The notes beneath the pieces are model-generated. The model had not been told where the DNA came from. It ran no database searches and saw only the letters and a program-made list of their open reading frames with translations. From an uncultured Cohaesibacter sp. (GTDB lineage Bacteria > Pseudomonadota > Alphaproteobacteria > Rhizobiales > Cohaesibacteraceae), in contig NZ_OY821667.1 in NCBI RefSeq assembly GCF_963682185.1, positions 638,109-702,108 on the forward strand: a DNA stretch of 64,000 bases, read 5' to 3'. The position numbers and the translations under genes were made by a program. Shown piece by piece: positions 42,245 through 51,825 of this stretch; position 1 is the first letter of the stretch, and the number at the start of each line of letters is the position of its first letter.

Positions 42245-42970
42245 ATGACAAGCAATATCAATGATAGCAATTCTATTGATCCGACCAACAGTCTTTCAAC
42301 TCCAATGATGACAAGCACGGGCGATCCTGTCGATTGGATTATTTCAGATCGACTGATTCCCTATCCCGATGCAATGGTGTTCATGGAAAACAGGATTGCC
42401 GCGATTGCGAAGGGTGAGGCAAACGAATGTGTCTGGCTTTTGGAGCACCCTCCTCTTTATACCGCTGGGACCAGCGCCAATCCGGCAGATCTCGTTTCTC
42501 CCGATCGCTTTGACGTTTTCACCACGGGGCGCGGCGGGCAATATACCTACCATGGTCCGGGTCAGCGCATCGCCTATGTGATGCTTGATTTGAAACGCCG
42601 CCGTCAGGACATCCGCTTGTTTGTCGAAAGCCTTGAGGCCTGGATCATCAACACGCTGGCAGAGCATAATATCAAGGGCGAACGCCGCAAGGACCGCGTC
42701 GGAGTATGGGTTGCACGCCCGGAAAAAGGCGCCGACGTTGAGGACAAGATCGCAGCCATCGGTATTCGCGTGCGCAAGTGGGTCACCTTCCACGGCATCA
42801 GTCTCAATATTGAGCCGGATCTGGATCACTATAGTGGCATCGTCCCCTGTGGCATCGCCAAGCATGGAGTTACAAGCTTTGTCGATCTGGGTTATCCCGT
42901 TGCCATGCCTGATGTCGACATGACGTTGAGAGAGGAATTTGAGCAGCTTTTCGGCCCAACGGTGCGCTAG
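42245..42970 (+). CDS. lipB: Octanoyltransferase LipB
   Basis: A 241-residue cytosolic enzyme that moves octanoyl from ACP to lipoyl-domain lysines, the first step of lipoate formation. Signatures are [39 protein letters not shown] (His region), and [18 protein letters not shown] followed by [10 protein letters not shown], with the catalytic Lys and Cys. The N-terminal 30 residues are poorly conserved. It is a single plus-strand gene with a strong terminator. Confidence 0.95.
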   Translation: MTSNINDSNSIDPTNSLSTPMMTSTGDPVDWIISDRLIPYPDAMVFMENRIAAIAKGEANECVWLLEHPPLYTAGTSANPADLVSPDRFDVFTTGRGGQYTYHGPGQRIAYVMLDLKRRRQDIRLFVESLEAWIINTLAEHNIKGERRKDRVGVWVARPEKGADVEDKIAAIGIRVRKWVTFHGISLNIEPDLDHYSGIVPCGIAKHGVTSFVDLGYPVAMPDVDMTLREEFEQLFGPTVR

Positions 42971-43009
42971 CCCGGGAATTCCCTTCACAGCAGCAATCGC
43001 AAAATGAGA

Positions 43010-43033
43010 AACCCGGCTCAAAGCCGGGTTTTT
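43010..43033. terminator. Bidirectional terminator between lipB and pccA
   Basis: AACCCGGCT/AGCCGGGTT forms a 9-bp stem with a CAA loop. TTTTT follows on the plus strand, and TTTCTC on the minus strand, where pccA ends. Confidence 0.88.
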
Positions 43034-43073
43034 CATGGCCAGTTCAAACCAGCACCTTGTTTATCTTGACCAG

Positions 43074-45110
43074 TCAGGCTGCGTCGCTGTTGGTTGATGC
43101 AAATTCCATCATCACGGTATCCACTGCCAGACTGTCTCCTGCGGAAACCCGAATCTCGGAAACGACGAGATCCCGTTCGGCCCGCAACACATTTTCCATT
43201 TTCATGGCTTCCACCGTGGCTAGGGCTTCGCCCGCCTGAACCTTCTGCCCCTCCTTTACCGCGATTGAAACCACCAGCCCGGGCATGGGGCAAAGAAGCA
43301 GGTTGGATGTATCCGGCGGAATACGCTTTGGCAAAATAGCATCCAGCTCGGCGACATGCGGCCGCATCACCTTGATCTCCTGTTTCACTCCCTTGTGGAT
43401 CAGAATGTAGGAATTGAGCCCTCTACGCACCTGAACAATCAACTCTTTGCCACCGATGACCCCGCACCAAAGCTTCCAGCCCGGCGCCCAATCGGAAAGC
43501 ACCGAGGTGACATGACCATCCGGCAAGGCAAGATCCATATCAATCGGGGTGGTCGGGTTGCCGCCACGATAGCGAATGGGAATCCTCTTGTGCTTGTCAA
43601 AAACGGCAATCCAATGCTCATGCATCTGCATGGAATCCAGCTTGCGCTTGTCCTTGAACCGATGCAGACGATCATGCATCACAAGCTCCATGGAGGTTGC
43701 GACACAGGCAAGGGCCAATTCTGTTTCGGCGTCCCATTGCCCCCCTTCAAATCCATCGGGATATTCTTCGGCAATAAATCCGGTCGTGATGTCGCCCGAA
43801 CGCCATTTTGGATGCTCCATCAGTGCGGTAAGGAACGGAATATTATGCTCGATACCATCAATGATAAAGGCGTCCAGCGCCCGTGACATATGATCAATCG
43901 CGGATATCCGATCCGGCCCGTGGGTGCAGAGCTTGGCGATCATCGGATCATAGAACATGGTGATTTCCGAGCCCGCCTCCACGCCCGTATCATTGCGCAC
44001 GGTCAAGCCATCTGCGGTGCCTTCAAGCGGCGGTCGATAGTCCACAAGGCGTCCGATGGAGGGCAGGAAATTGCGGAGCGGATCTTCGGCATAAATGCGG
44101 GCTTCCACCGCCCAGCCATTGATTTTCACATCCTCCTGCGCCAAAGCCAGTGGCTCGCCGTTGGCGATGTATATCATCTGCTCGACAAGATCCACGCCGG
44201 TGATCAGTTCGGTCACCGGATGCTCCACCTGCAGGCGCGTATTCATTTCGAGAAAATAGAAATTCTTGTCCTTGTCGACGATGAATTCCACTGTTCCGGC
44301 AGAGTGATAGCCAACAGCCTTGGCCAAGGCCACCGCTTGCTCGCCCATGGCCTTACGGGTCTCCGGATCAAGGAAGGCCGACGGCGCCTCTTCGATGACC
44401 TTTTGGTTCCGGCGCTGGATCGAGCATTCACGTTCGTTGAGATATATGGCATTGTCATGTTTGTCTGCCAGCACCTGAATCTCGATATGGCGCGGACCGA
44501 CCACGAATTTTTCAATGAAGCAGCGATCATCGCCAAAGGAGGACTTCGCCTCGGATTTTGCCCGCTCGAAGCCCTCCGCGGCTTCCGCTTCATCCCATGC
44601 AATGCGCATCCCCTTGCCGCCACCGCCCGCTGAGGCCTTGATCATCACAGGAAACCCGATTTCCCGCGCGACTTTCACCGCCTCATCGGCATCTTCGATG
44701 ACGCCCATGTGACCGGGCACCGTGGACACCTTGGCCTCCAGAGCGAATTTCTTGGATTCGATCTTGTCCCCCATGGCCTCGATGGCTCCTGGAGGAGGTC
44801 CGATAAACACGATTCCAGCCTGTTCCAGCGCTTTACAGAAAGCGGCATTTTCCGACAAAAAGCCATATCCGGGATGCACCGCTTCTGCACCGACCTCCTT
44901 GCAGACTTCAATGATCCTGTCCCCCAGCAGATAGGATTGGGTTGCAGGCGGAGGCCCTATATGCACAGCCTCATCTGCCATTTGCACATGCATGGCATCC
45001 TCGTCCGCATCTGAATAAATGGCGACGGTCTTGATGCCCATTTTCTTGGCTGACTTGATGACACGGCATGCAATTTCACCGCGGTTTGCAATCAGAATTT
45101 TTTCAAACAT
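43074..45110 (-). CDS. pccA: Propionyl-CoA carboxylase alpha subunit (biotin carboxylase/carrier)
   Basis: A 678-residue biotin-dependent carboxylase subunit. The biotin carboxylase part (about 1-450) has KILIANRGEIACRVIKSAKKMG, the ATP-grasp loop KASAGGGGKGMRI, ECSIQRRNQKVIEEAPS and MNTRLQVEHPVTELITG. A BT-type linker domain follows, and the C-terminal carrier has EAMKMEN with biotinyl Lys637. With PccB it makes methylmalonyl-CoA from propionyl-CoA. Start ATG 45110 has AGGA upstream. The length and linker favour PccA over acetyl-CoA carboxylase AccC. Confidence 0.93.
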   Translation of the reverse strand: MFEKILIANRGEIACRVIKSAKKMGIKTVAIYSDADEDAMHVQMADEAVHIGPPPATQSYLLGDRIIEVCKEVGAEAVHPGYGFLSENAAFCKALEQAGIVFIGPPPGAIEAMGDKIESKKFALEAKVSTVPGHMGVIEDADEAVKVAREIGFPVMIKASAGGGGKGMRIAWDEAEAAEGFERAKSEAKSSFGDDRCFIEKFVVGPRHIEIQVLADKHDNAIYLNERECSIQRRNQKVIEEAPSAFLDPETRKAMGEQAVALAKAVGYHSAGTVEFIVDKDKNFYFLEMNTRLQVEHPVTELITGVDLVEQMIYIANGEPLALAQEDVKINGWAVEARIYAEDPLRNFLPSIGRLVDYRPPLEGTADGLTVRNDTGVEAGSEITMFYDPMIAKLCTHGPDRISAIDHMSRALDAFIIDGIEHNIPFLTALMEHPKWRSGDITTGFIAEEYPDGFEGGQWDAETELALACVATSMELVMHDRLHRFKDKRKLDSMQMHEHWIAVFDKHKRIPIRYRGGNPTTPIDMDLALPDGHVTSVLSDWAPGWKLWCGVIGGKELIVQVRRGLNSYILIHKGVKQEIKVMRPHVAELDAILPKRIPPDTSNLLLCPMPGLVVSIAVKEGQKVQAGEALATVEAMKMENVLRAERDLVVSEIRVSAGDSLAVDTVMMEFASTNSDAA

Positions 45111-45472
45111 GACAATCCTGCTGTTGTCCTCTTCCCCCCGCGCGCCCTCAAGTCGGGCGCTTCGGACCATTCGGATTGGATCACTCCCTGACAGCTTGTC
45201 TGTCGGTCTCGACCCGGCGGAATGCATCTACGTAGAACTTTGTAAATCGCGGTGGTGGCAGTGACAATTCGGACCATCGAAGGAATGGCAGAAAATTAGT
45301 TATATTTCTGATAGTTACCCGAATATCATGAGACTATTTGATAAGATTCTTAGTTGCACAACCGCGCAAAAATAGAATAAACAGAAGCCACTCGCATGGC
45401 TTTGCCTCACAACATGAATATTGTTATGCATGGCATAAAATCACAATGCGTGACACCGAAGGCGCCAAGGCA
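45111..45472. other. Divergent intergenic region between pccA and folP
   Basis: 362 bases. The middle (45290-45400) is AT-rich and likely holds both promoters, but no convincing -35/-10 pair was found. The folP frame stays open to about 45338, with alternative starts at 45446 and further upstream. Confidence 0.5.
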
Positions 45473-46333
45473 ATGAAACAGACTTCTTCTCCGCTCCCTC
45501 TTTCTCCACTCACACTGGGCCCGATCCATTGGACACCGGCCCAACCGCCGCTCATCATGGGCATTATCAATGTGACACCGGATAGTTTTTCCGATGGTGG
45601 ACGCTTTCTGGGCGAGCAAAATGCCCTGGACCATGCCAGACAGTTGGCTAGTGAAGGCGCGCAGATACTCGATATCGGAGGGGAATCAACGCGGCCGGGC
45701 GCAGATCTGGTGGTCGAGCAAGAAGAGCTGGACCGCGTCATTCCGGCTATCAGGAGCATCGCTGCAGCCGATCTTGGTCGGGCCATCTCCATTGATACCT
45801 ACAAGGCCCGCGTTGCCGACAAGGCGCTGGAGGCCGGAGCCCATATCGTCAATGATGTGTGGGGCCTACAGCGCGAGCCGGACATTGCCAAAGCCGCAGC
45901 CGACCATCACGCACCGGTCATCATCAATCACTGGGAGAAAGAGCGCCAGAGCGATATCGACATCATGGAGCAGATGAAGCGATTCTTTGACCGCTCCATC
46001 GAGATCGCCCTCAAGGCCGGAGTCAAGCCAAGCGAGATCATTCTCGACCCCGGTTTTGGCTTTGCCAAGAATGCCGCAGAAAATATCGAAATTTTGGCTC
46101 GACTTGAACAATTGTGCGATTGGGGGTATCCAATATTGATTGGCACGTCACGCAAGAGATTTATCGGCAGCTTGACCGGTCGGGAGGAACCACGGGATCG
46201 GGTCTTCGGCACTGTCGCCTCGAATGTGATTGCCCTGATGAAGGGGGCCGCCATTTTCCGCGTGCATGACGTCGCAGCACACAAAGATGCGCTCGCCGTT
46301 GCACACGCCGTTTACGACCAACAACGGACCTGA
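45473..46333 (+). CDS. folP: Dihydropteroate synthase FolP
   Basis: A 286-residue TIM-barrel enzyme that joins p-aminobenzoate to hydroxymethyl-dihydropterin diphosphate in folate synthesis; the sulfonamide target. Motifs are PPLIMGIINVTPDSFSDGG, GAQILDIGGESTRPGA, AISIDTYKARVA, HIVNDVWGLQ, IILDPGFGFAKN and LIGTSRKRFIG. It heads folP-folB-folK. ATG 45473 has GAAGG 10 nt upstream; ATG 45446 would add nine residues. Confidence 0.95.
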   Translation: MKQTSSPLPLSPLTLGPIHWTPAQPPLIMGIINVTPDSFSDGGRFLGEQNALDHARQLASEGAQILDIGGESTRPGADLVVEQEELDRVIPAIRSIAAADLGRAISIDTYKARVADKALEAGAHIVNDVWGLQREPDIAKAAADHHAPVIINHWEKERQSDIDIMEQMKRFFDRSIEIALKAGVKPSEIILDPGFGFAKNAAENIEILARLEQLCDWGYPILIGTSRKRFIGSLTGREEPRDRVFGTVASNVIALMKGAAIFRVHDVAAHKDALAVAHAVYDQQRT

Positions 46334-46337
46334 CCCG

Positions 46338-46709
46338 ATGGATCGCATCATCCTCCGAGACCTCGCATTCTTTGCCTATCACGGTGTTTTTGAAGAAGAA
46401 GCCACACTCGGGCAGCGTTTCTATTTCGATCTGGATTGTTATCTGGACATGCGCCCAGCCGGCCAAAGCGACGATGAAACAAAGACCGTGCGCTACGATT
46501 TTATCGTCAAGCGCCTGGCAGACATCGTCCAGAACCAGCGTTTCAAGTTGATTGAAGCTCTGGCCGAAGCGGTAGCCAAGGATCTGTTGACCCAGTTTCC
46601 ACAACTGCAACAGGTCCGGATCAAGGTTCGTAAACCGGAAGCCCCCATCCCCGCAATCATCAAAGACATAGCAGTGGAAATTACCAGAGACCGCAAGGAT
46701 TATGCATGA
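46338..46709 (+). CDS. folB: Dihydroneopterin aldolase FolB
   Basis: A 123-residue tunnelling-fold enzyme of folate synthesis. It begins DRIILRDLAFFAYHGVFEEEATLGQRFYFDL, the FolB signature, and has KLIEALAEAVAKDLL with the active-site Glu, then VRIKVRKPEAPIPAI with the catalytic Lys. The start lies 4 nt after the folP stop, and the end overlaps folK by 4 nt. Confidence 0.93.
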   Translation: MDRIILRDLAFFAYHGVFEEEATLGQRFYFDLDCYLDMRPAGQSDDETKTVRYDFIVKRLADIVQNQRFKLIEALAEAVAKDLLTQFPQLQQVRIKVRKPEAPIPAIIKDIAVEITRDRKDYA

Positions 46710-47212
46710 TGAACGGCACGTCACCGGAAACTGAGGTGTATATCTCGCTGGGCGGCAATATTGGGGATCCTGCGATCACCATTGAAGACGCACTTTCGAC
46801 CCTTTCCTCCCAGAAAGGCGTGCGCGTTATTTCCCGCTCGCCTTATTATATCACCCCACCATGGGGCAAAACCGATCAGGCCGAATTCATCAATGCCTGC
46901 GCCCTCATCAGGACGACGCTCTCCGCAAGCGAATTGCTCGCGGTCTGTCTTTCCGTTGAAAGGAGCATGGGGCGCATCAGGGGTGAACATTGGGGCCCGC
47001 GCATCATCGACATTGATTTGCTGACCTATGGGGATCAGGTGATTGATGAGGATAACCTGAAAATCCCTCATCCCTATATCAGCGAACGCGCCTTTGTGCT
47101 GGTGCCCTTGCGCGATCTGGCACCGGATTTTTCGCTCAACGGGCAATCAGTTGATGCCATGCTGGAAAATCTGGACGTGACAGGCATCAGCTTGCTTGAT
47201 AAACATAAGTGA
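46706..47212 (+). CDS. folK: HPPK, 2-amino-4-hydroxy-6-hydroxymethyldihydropteridine diphosphokinase
   Basis: A 168-residue kinase that makes the diphosphate substrate of FolP. It has VYISLGGNIGDP near the start, RSPYYITPPWGKTDQAEFINACALI, GRIRGEHWGPRIIDIDLLTYGD (the metal-binding DxD motif) and IPHPYISERAFVLVPLRDLAPDF. It overlaps folB by ATGA, so the three folate genes form one translationally coupled operon. Confidence 0.95.
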   Translation: MMNGTSPETEVYISLGGNIGDPAITIEDALSTLSSQKGVRVISRSPYYITPPWGKTDQAEFINACALIRTTLSASELLAVCLSVERSMGRIRGEHWGPRIIDIDLLTYGDQVIDEDNLKIPHPYISERAFVLVPLRDLAPDFSLNGQSVDAMLENLDVTGISLLDKHK

Positions 47213-47336
47213 AATCACCAAGCGGACGTCCGTTCGCAGCCTCCTTATCTTTAAAGGATCTTTCACTCCACAACCTCGCCGGATGCCTTGCAACGCAAGC
47301 CCCGCCCTTTTTTGATTTGCCCATAGGATTTAGAAT

Positions 47337-47888
47337 ATGACGAAGACACTGAAAGTCGCCGGTATTTGCGGCAGCTTGCGCGAAGGGGCCTATTCCCGTT
47401 CGCTTATGGAAGCCATGGTAGAATTGCTGCCAGAGGGCACCGAATTCAATAGCGTGGATATCGGCTCCATACCGCATTATAATCAGGATCAGGATACGGC
47501 TAATGGCCCAGAGGCCGTTCTCACCAGCCGTTCGCTGATTGCCGAAAGCGATGCAGTCCTGATCACCCTGCCAGAATTCAACCACGGCATTCCCGGTGTT
47601 CTCAAAAACGCGCTCGACTGGCTGTCCCGCCCGGCCTTTACCAGCTGCTTCACCAACAAGCCGGTGCTGTTTGCCACCATTGCTCCGGGCCCTCTTGGCG
47701 GCGTGCGGGCGCAAGCACAGATGCGCGAGACCCTCTCCTGCATGCTTTGCAAGATGCTCCCCCTGCCGGAAATAGCGGTCACCTTCGCGGGTCAGAAATT
47801 CCCCAACGGCAAGCTCGAAGATGAAGCCACCACGAAGCATCTGCAAACCGTGATCGGTTCCTTCCTCGATCAGGCAGACCTGCGCTAA
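47337..47888 (+). CDS. NADPH-dependent FMN/quinone reductase
   Basis: A 183-residue flavodoxin-like reductase of the YieF/ChrR group. The phosphate-binding loop is GICGSLREGAYSRSLMEAM and the second motif LPEFNHGIPGVLKNALDWLSRP contacts FMN; AQAQMRETLSCMLC-type sequence follows. Such enzymes reduce quinones, flavins or chromate and protect against redox stress. The substrate is open. It is a single gene, 124 nt after folK, with no visible promoter of its own. Confidence 0.88.
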   Translation: MTKTLKVAGICGSLREGAYSRSLMEAMVELLPEGTEFNSVDIGSIPHYNQDQDTANGPEAVLTSRSLIAESDAVLITLPEFNHGIPGVLKNALDWLSRPAFTSCFTNKPVLFATIAPGPLGGVRAQAQMRETLSCMLCKMLPLPEIAVTFAGQKFPNGKLEDEATTKHLQTVIGSFLDQADLR

Positions 47889-47910
47889 TCGCTGATAGAG
47901 GATAGAGTTC

Positions 47911-48345
47911 CTAAAAATGATGCTTGGCAGCAAACGGTCCATACCGTTTGCTTGCCCCGATAAGGTAAGCCGTGGACCATCCGATATAGATGAAGCCGGC
48001 AATCCCCTCCAGCGCCCCCAGAATGCGCCAATGCTCGGAGAGAATGATATCGCCATAGCCCAGCGTGGAGAAGGTCACGGTGGAGAAATAGAGCGACTCA
48101 TCAAAATCCGGCAACGCCCCCACCACCCAGTAGGTCACGGCCCACACCCAGATCTGCAACGCATGGATGACAAAGACACCCAGCACGGTGACAACCATCA
48201 ACCACATCTTGCGATAGTGAATGGCGATATTCGACCAGATATGCGCCAGAATACGCACACGGTTGAAGACTTCGATAAGCCCCAGCATCTGCACAAACAC
48301 GCAGATCGTGATCACCAGACATCCCACAAAAAGGCTGATCAGCAT
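47911..48345 (-). CDS. Two-helix potassium channel-like protein
   Basis: A 144-residue inner-membrane protein with two to three helices and a pore loop. The filter TFSTLGYGD (TxGYGD type) lies between an outer helix and the C-terminal helix (GALEGIAGFIYIGWSTAYLIG), and two further hydrophobic stretches precede it. No RCK or other regulatory domain is attached. The layout fits the Ion_trans_2 family; K+ selectivity is inferred from the filter. Confidence 0.85.
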   Translation of the reverse strand: MLISLFVGCLVITICVFVQMLGLIEVFNRVRILAHIWSNIAIHYRKMWLMVVTVLGVFVIHALQIWVWAVTYWVVGALPDFDESLYFSTVTFSTLGYGDIILSEHWRILGALEGIAGFIYIGWSTAYLIGASKRYGPFAAKHHF

Positions 48346-48468
48346 ATCCTTGTCCCCTCATACTGGATCTTGCTCTTTGAGGTAGCGTAACAAGAAAATG
48401 TCGCGCATCAGTAAATGAAGCGCGACCGGATGAGGCAAACCAAGGATTTCAACAGACAAAATAACGCG

Positions 48469-50001
48469 TTAAAGCGGAATATTGTCGTGCTTCTTCCATG
48501 GATTCTCCAGCCGTTTGTTGCGCAGCATGCGCAAGGCGCGTGAGACACGCAAACGCGTTCGAAACGGCATGATCACCTCATCAATGAAGCCCCTTTCGGC
48601 TGCAACAAACGGTGACAGGAAACGGTCTTCATAATCCTTGGTATGAGCGGCGATCTTGTCGGGATCATCAAGATCCTTGCGGAAGATGATTTCTACCGCT
48701 CCTTTCGCCCCCATCACGGCAATCTGGGCGCTCGGCCATGCATAATTGACGTCACCACGCAAATGCTTCGATCCCATAACATCATAGGCGCCTCCATAGG
48801 CCTTGCGCGTGATCACGGTCACTTTGGGCACAGTCGCCTCGGCATAGGCAAACAGGAGCTTGGCGCCATGTTTGATCAGCCCGCCATATTCCTGATCGGT
48901 GCCAGGCAGAAACCCGGGCACATCCACCAGCGTGACCACCGGAATCTCGAAGGCATCGCAAAAGCGCACGAAACGCGCAGCCTTGCGCGAACAGTCGCTA
49001 TCCAGCACACCAGCCAGAACCATCGGCTGGTTGGCCACGATGCCGATGGTACGCCCTTCCATGCGACCAAAACCGGTGATGATGTTGCGGGCAAAGCTCT
49101 CCTGAATTTCAAAGAAATCGCCCTCATCAACCAGTTTGAGGATCAGCTCCTTCATGTCATACGGCTTGTTCGGATTGTTCGGCACCAATGTATCCAGCGA
49201 AGGCTCTTCTCGGTCCCATGGGTCGAAATTGTCGAGCAAGGGAGGATCGGAGAAGTTATTGGCTGGCAGGAAATCAATCAGACGCCGCATCTGCGACAAG
49301 GCCTCGACATCATCATCATAGGCCCCGTCCGCGATGGATGACTTGGTCGTATGCACCGACGCCCCGCCCAGTTGTTCGGAGGTGACTTCCTCGTTGGTCA
49401 CCGTCTTGACCACTTCCGGCCCTGTCACAAACATATAGGAGCGATCCCGCACCATGAAGATGAAGTCGGTCATTGCCGGCGAATAGACATCACCCCCCGC
49501 GCATGGCCCCATGATAAGGGAAATCTGCGGAATGACACCCGAAGACATCACATTGCGCTGGAACACCTCGCCATAGCCACCCAGTGCATCAACCCCTTCC
49601 TGAATGCGCGCCCCGCCTGCATCGAACAGGCCAATAATCGGCGCGCGGCTTTTCAGGGCCATATCCTGAATCTTGATGATCTTCTGGGCATGGGTCCAGG
49701 AGAGAGAGCCCCCGAGCACCGTGAAATCCTTGGCGAAAATATAAACGATCCGACCATTGACGGTGCCCCAGCCGGTCACAACACCATCGCCCGGCATCTT
49801 GACCTTTTCCATGCCGAAATCCGTGCATTTATGCTGCACATACATGTCGAATTCTTCAAACGAGCCTTCATCCAGAAAGGCTTCTATCCGCTCGCGGGCT
49901 GTCAGCTTGCCTCGTTCGTGTTGCGCGTCCACGCGATTCTGGCCGCCCCCCAACCGGGCCTGCTCACGACGCTTTTCCAGCTCAGCAATTACATTTTTCA
50001 T
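48469..50001 (-). CDS. pccB: Propionyl-CoA carboxylase beta subunit
   Basis: A 510-residue carboxyltransferase that moves CO2 from biotin on PccA to propionyl-CoA. It has both crotonase-like halves: [22 protein letters not shown], the [21 protein letters not shown] and [22 protein letters not shown] region in the N-half, and [19 protein letters not shown] with [17 protein letters not shown] in the C-half. It lies 3.3 kb from pccA on the same strand, separated by folate, reductase and channel genes, an unusual split. Confidence 0.94.
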   Translation of the reverse strand: MKNVIAELEKRREQARLGGGQNRVDAQHERGKLTARERIEAFLDEGSFEEFDMYVQHKCTDFGMEKVKMPGDGVVTGWGTVNGRIVYIFAKDFTVLGGSLSWTHAQKIIKIQDMALKSRAPIIGLFDAGGARIQEGVDALGGYGEVFQRNVMSSGVIPQISLIMGPCAGGDVYSPAMTDFIFMVRDRSYMFVTGPEVVKTVTNEEVTSEQLGGASVHTTKSSIADGAYDDDVEALSQMRRLIDFLPANNFSDPPLLDNFDPWDREEPSLDTLVPNNPNKPYDMKELILKLVDEGDFFEIQESFARNIITGFGRMEGRTIGIVANQPMVLAGVLDSDCSRKAARFVRFCDAFEIPVVTLVDVPGFLPGTDQEYGGLIKHGAKLLFAYAEATVPKVTVITRKAYGGAYDVMGSKHLRGDVNYAWPSAQIAVMGAKGAVEIIFRKDLDDPDKIAAHTKDYEDRFLSPFVAAERGFIDEVIMPFRTRLRVSRALRMLRNKRLENPWKKHDNIPL

Positions 50002-50230
50002 GATAAGGAGCCCTCAGACCAACAGTGTTTACGCACCGCTTACGCTCTTCCCACAAGGTCGCCTCAACGACCACTGCGCAAGCAGATATCGATCAATATG
50101 GCAAAGGCCCGAGCACGCAGACCGTCGCCTATATAAGGGCTAACACATATATTTTGGAGCAAATAGCTGGCAGATCGGATGAAAGCCTGAGAGAATAGTC
50201 TTAGGCTATAAGCACGAGAGCGCCAGAAAA

Positions 50231-51079
50231 TCAGGGACGCAGAGCTGTGATGACCTGAACGGCGGCTTCATACTCCGCCCGGCGGAAAACACGGCGTTTG
50301 GTGGCTTCTTCATCCTCACCCCAAAGCTCGATATTCCAGTCTTCATCCACCATGGCCGCATTCCACACAGCTTCCGGCTCTAGAAACCCATCCCACAGGG
50401 CAAAAGGCAACAGCGCTGAACCGGTCAATGTCATCATACTGTGCAACGCACCAAGCTGATAGACATCCAGATCGGCCCAGAGCGCCCTCAGACGCTCTCC
50501 CATGATCGGGGACTGCTCGATAGCAAGAATGCCACTGGCCTGCACGAAACGGCCTCCAAGAGCTTCCTCGGCCCGATTCAGCACGGGATGCCAATGTTCC
50601 TTCTGTCGCTGCACCAACCGTTCCGGATGGCTCGCCGGATAGCAAATGAAGTCATTATTGAGATAGGCGATGATTTCTTCGATGATCGCCTCGCGCGCCT
50701 CTTCAACGCCATCTACCGTGGAATTGAGAAGACGGGTCAATGGCATCAAGGCCGGATTGATTTCTTTCTCCTGCGCGTCCCATTCGGCAACAAGGGCTTC
50801 GGCGAGCTGACGGGTGGGCACGCACACGGTCTTCTTGGCCGGGCTTTTCACCTTGCGACCATCCAGCAAAACACAATAGAGCGTTTCGCCCACAACACCC
50901 TCACCGCTGCCCTCTTCTGTGCCAACGGAAACATCCTTGTAGAAGCGTTTGGGCAAAGCAGCCTTTGCCGCTTCTTTCGAGCGCATCATGGGATTGTCGG
51001 TGCTGTCCTTTTGTCCGGGCGCAAAATCACCAAACAGCACGCCGAACGTTTCGCGCGAATCCTTATCCTGTTCTGCCAT
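50231..51079 (-). CDS. ATP12-family F1-ATPase assembly chaperone
   Basis: A 282-residue protein of the ATP12 family, which in mitochondria and alphaproteobacteria binds the F1 alpha subunit before assembly. Typical stretches are RFYKDVSVG near residue 46, LLDGRKVKSPAKK, LAEALVAEWDAQEKEINPALMPLTRLLN and a C-terminal helical domain with ICYPASHPERLVQRQKEHWHPVLN. A charged N-terminal tail of about 40 residues precedes the domain. It closes a minus-strand gene run from degP. Confidence 0.93.
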   Translation of the reverse strand: MAEQDKDSRETFGVLFGDFAPGQKDSTDNPMMRSKEAAKAALPKRFYKDVSVGTEEGSGEGVVGETLYCVLLDGRKVKSPAKKTVCVPTRQLAEALVAEWDAQEKEINPALMPLTRLLNSTVDGVEEAREAIIEEIIAYLNNDFICYPASHPERLVQRQKEHWHPVLNRAEEALGGRFVQASGILAIEQSPIMGERLRALWADLDVYQLGALHSMMTLTGSALLPFALWDGFLEPEAVWNAAMVDEDWNIELWGEDEEATKRRVFRRAEYEAAVQVITALRP

Positions 51080-51105
51080 AAGACTGTCCCGTCAGGTTCG
51101 GAGTT

Positions 51106-51768
51106 TCAAAGACGCCCCAGCAAGGCATGCAGCGCCGGATAATCATCGACAATATGCTCGGCCCCTGCGTCTCTCAACACGTCAGAAGTATGATAGCCCC
51201 AGCTTACGCCGATGGGGGTTACCTTGGCATTGATGGCCATTTCCATATCGTAGCTGGTATCACCGATCATATAGGTGTCTTCAGGACGCGCACCTGTCTG
51301 CTCCATCGCCTGCAAGATCATGCCCGGATGCGGTTTGGAAGGCGCTCGATCGGCGGTTTGCACCGTCACAAACAGATCATGCCAGTCGTAGCAATCAAAC
51401 AGATGCAATACGCCGCGATAGGCTTTGCCGGTCGCGATACCAAGAAGCACATCCGCTTCCTTGGCCAGTGCTTCAATAGCCTCTTTCGCACCATCATAGA
51501 GCAACTCAACCGCATCCCCACTGGCCCGCTTGGCGATGACATAATCCTTGTAGCTTTGAACAATCGCCGCATTGGACGCTAGACTCAAGTCCGGCGCCAG
51601 TTTGACAATCGCTTCTGGCAGCGACAACCCGATAATAGAGCGTGTGGCGTCAGCCGTGGGCGGCTCAAGGCTATGCACGCCGAATGCATGTTCCATGCCC
51701 TCTACAATCGTATGCTGGCTATCCACCAGAGTACCGTCGCAATCAAAGATAAAGAGTTTGAGGCTCAT
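51106..51768 (-). CDS. HAD-family hydrolase (phosphoglycolate phosphatase-like)
   Basis: A 220-residue haloacid dehalogenase-type phosphatase. Motif I FDCDGTLVDS has nucleophile Asp9, motif II is GIATGKA, motif III Lys lies in SKPHPGMI and motif IV is MIGDTSYDMEMAINA. A helical cap (about 15-85) places it in subfamily IA with Gph, but length and cap do not prove the substrate. Start ATG 51768 gives the family N-terminus; the ribosome site is weak. It lies 57 nt after rluC and 26 nt before the ATP12 gene. Confidence 0.9.
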   Translation of the reverse strand: MSLKLFIFDCDGTLVDSQHTIVEGMEHAFGVHSLEPPTADATRSIIGLSLPEAIVKLAPDLSLASNAAIVQSYKDYVIAKRASGDAVELLYDGAKEAIEALAKEADVLLGIATGKAYRGVLHLFDCYDWHDLFVTVQTADRAPSKPHPGMILQAMEQTGARPEDTYMIGDTSYDMEMAINAKVTPIGVSWGYHTSDVLRDAGAEHIVDDYPALHALLGRL

Positions 51769-51825
51769 GAGAGGGGCCCTCACGCTGAATGGAAACACAT
51801 GTCGGAGCGAATCTTGGCAGAGCAA

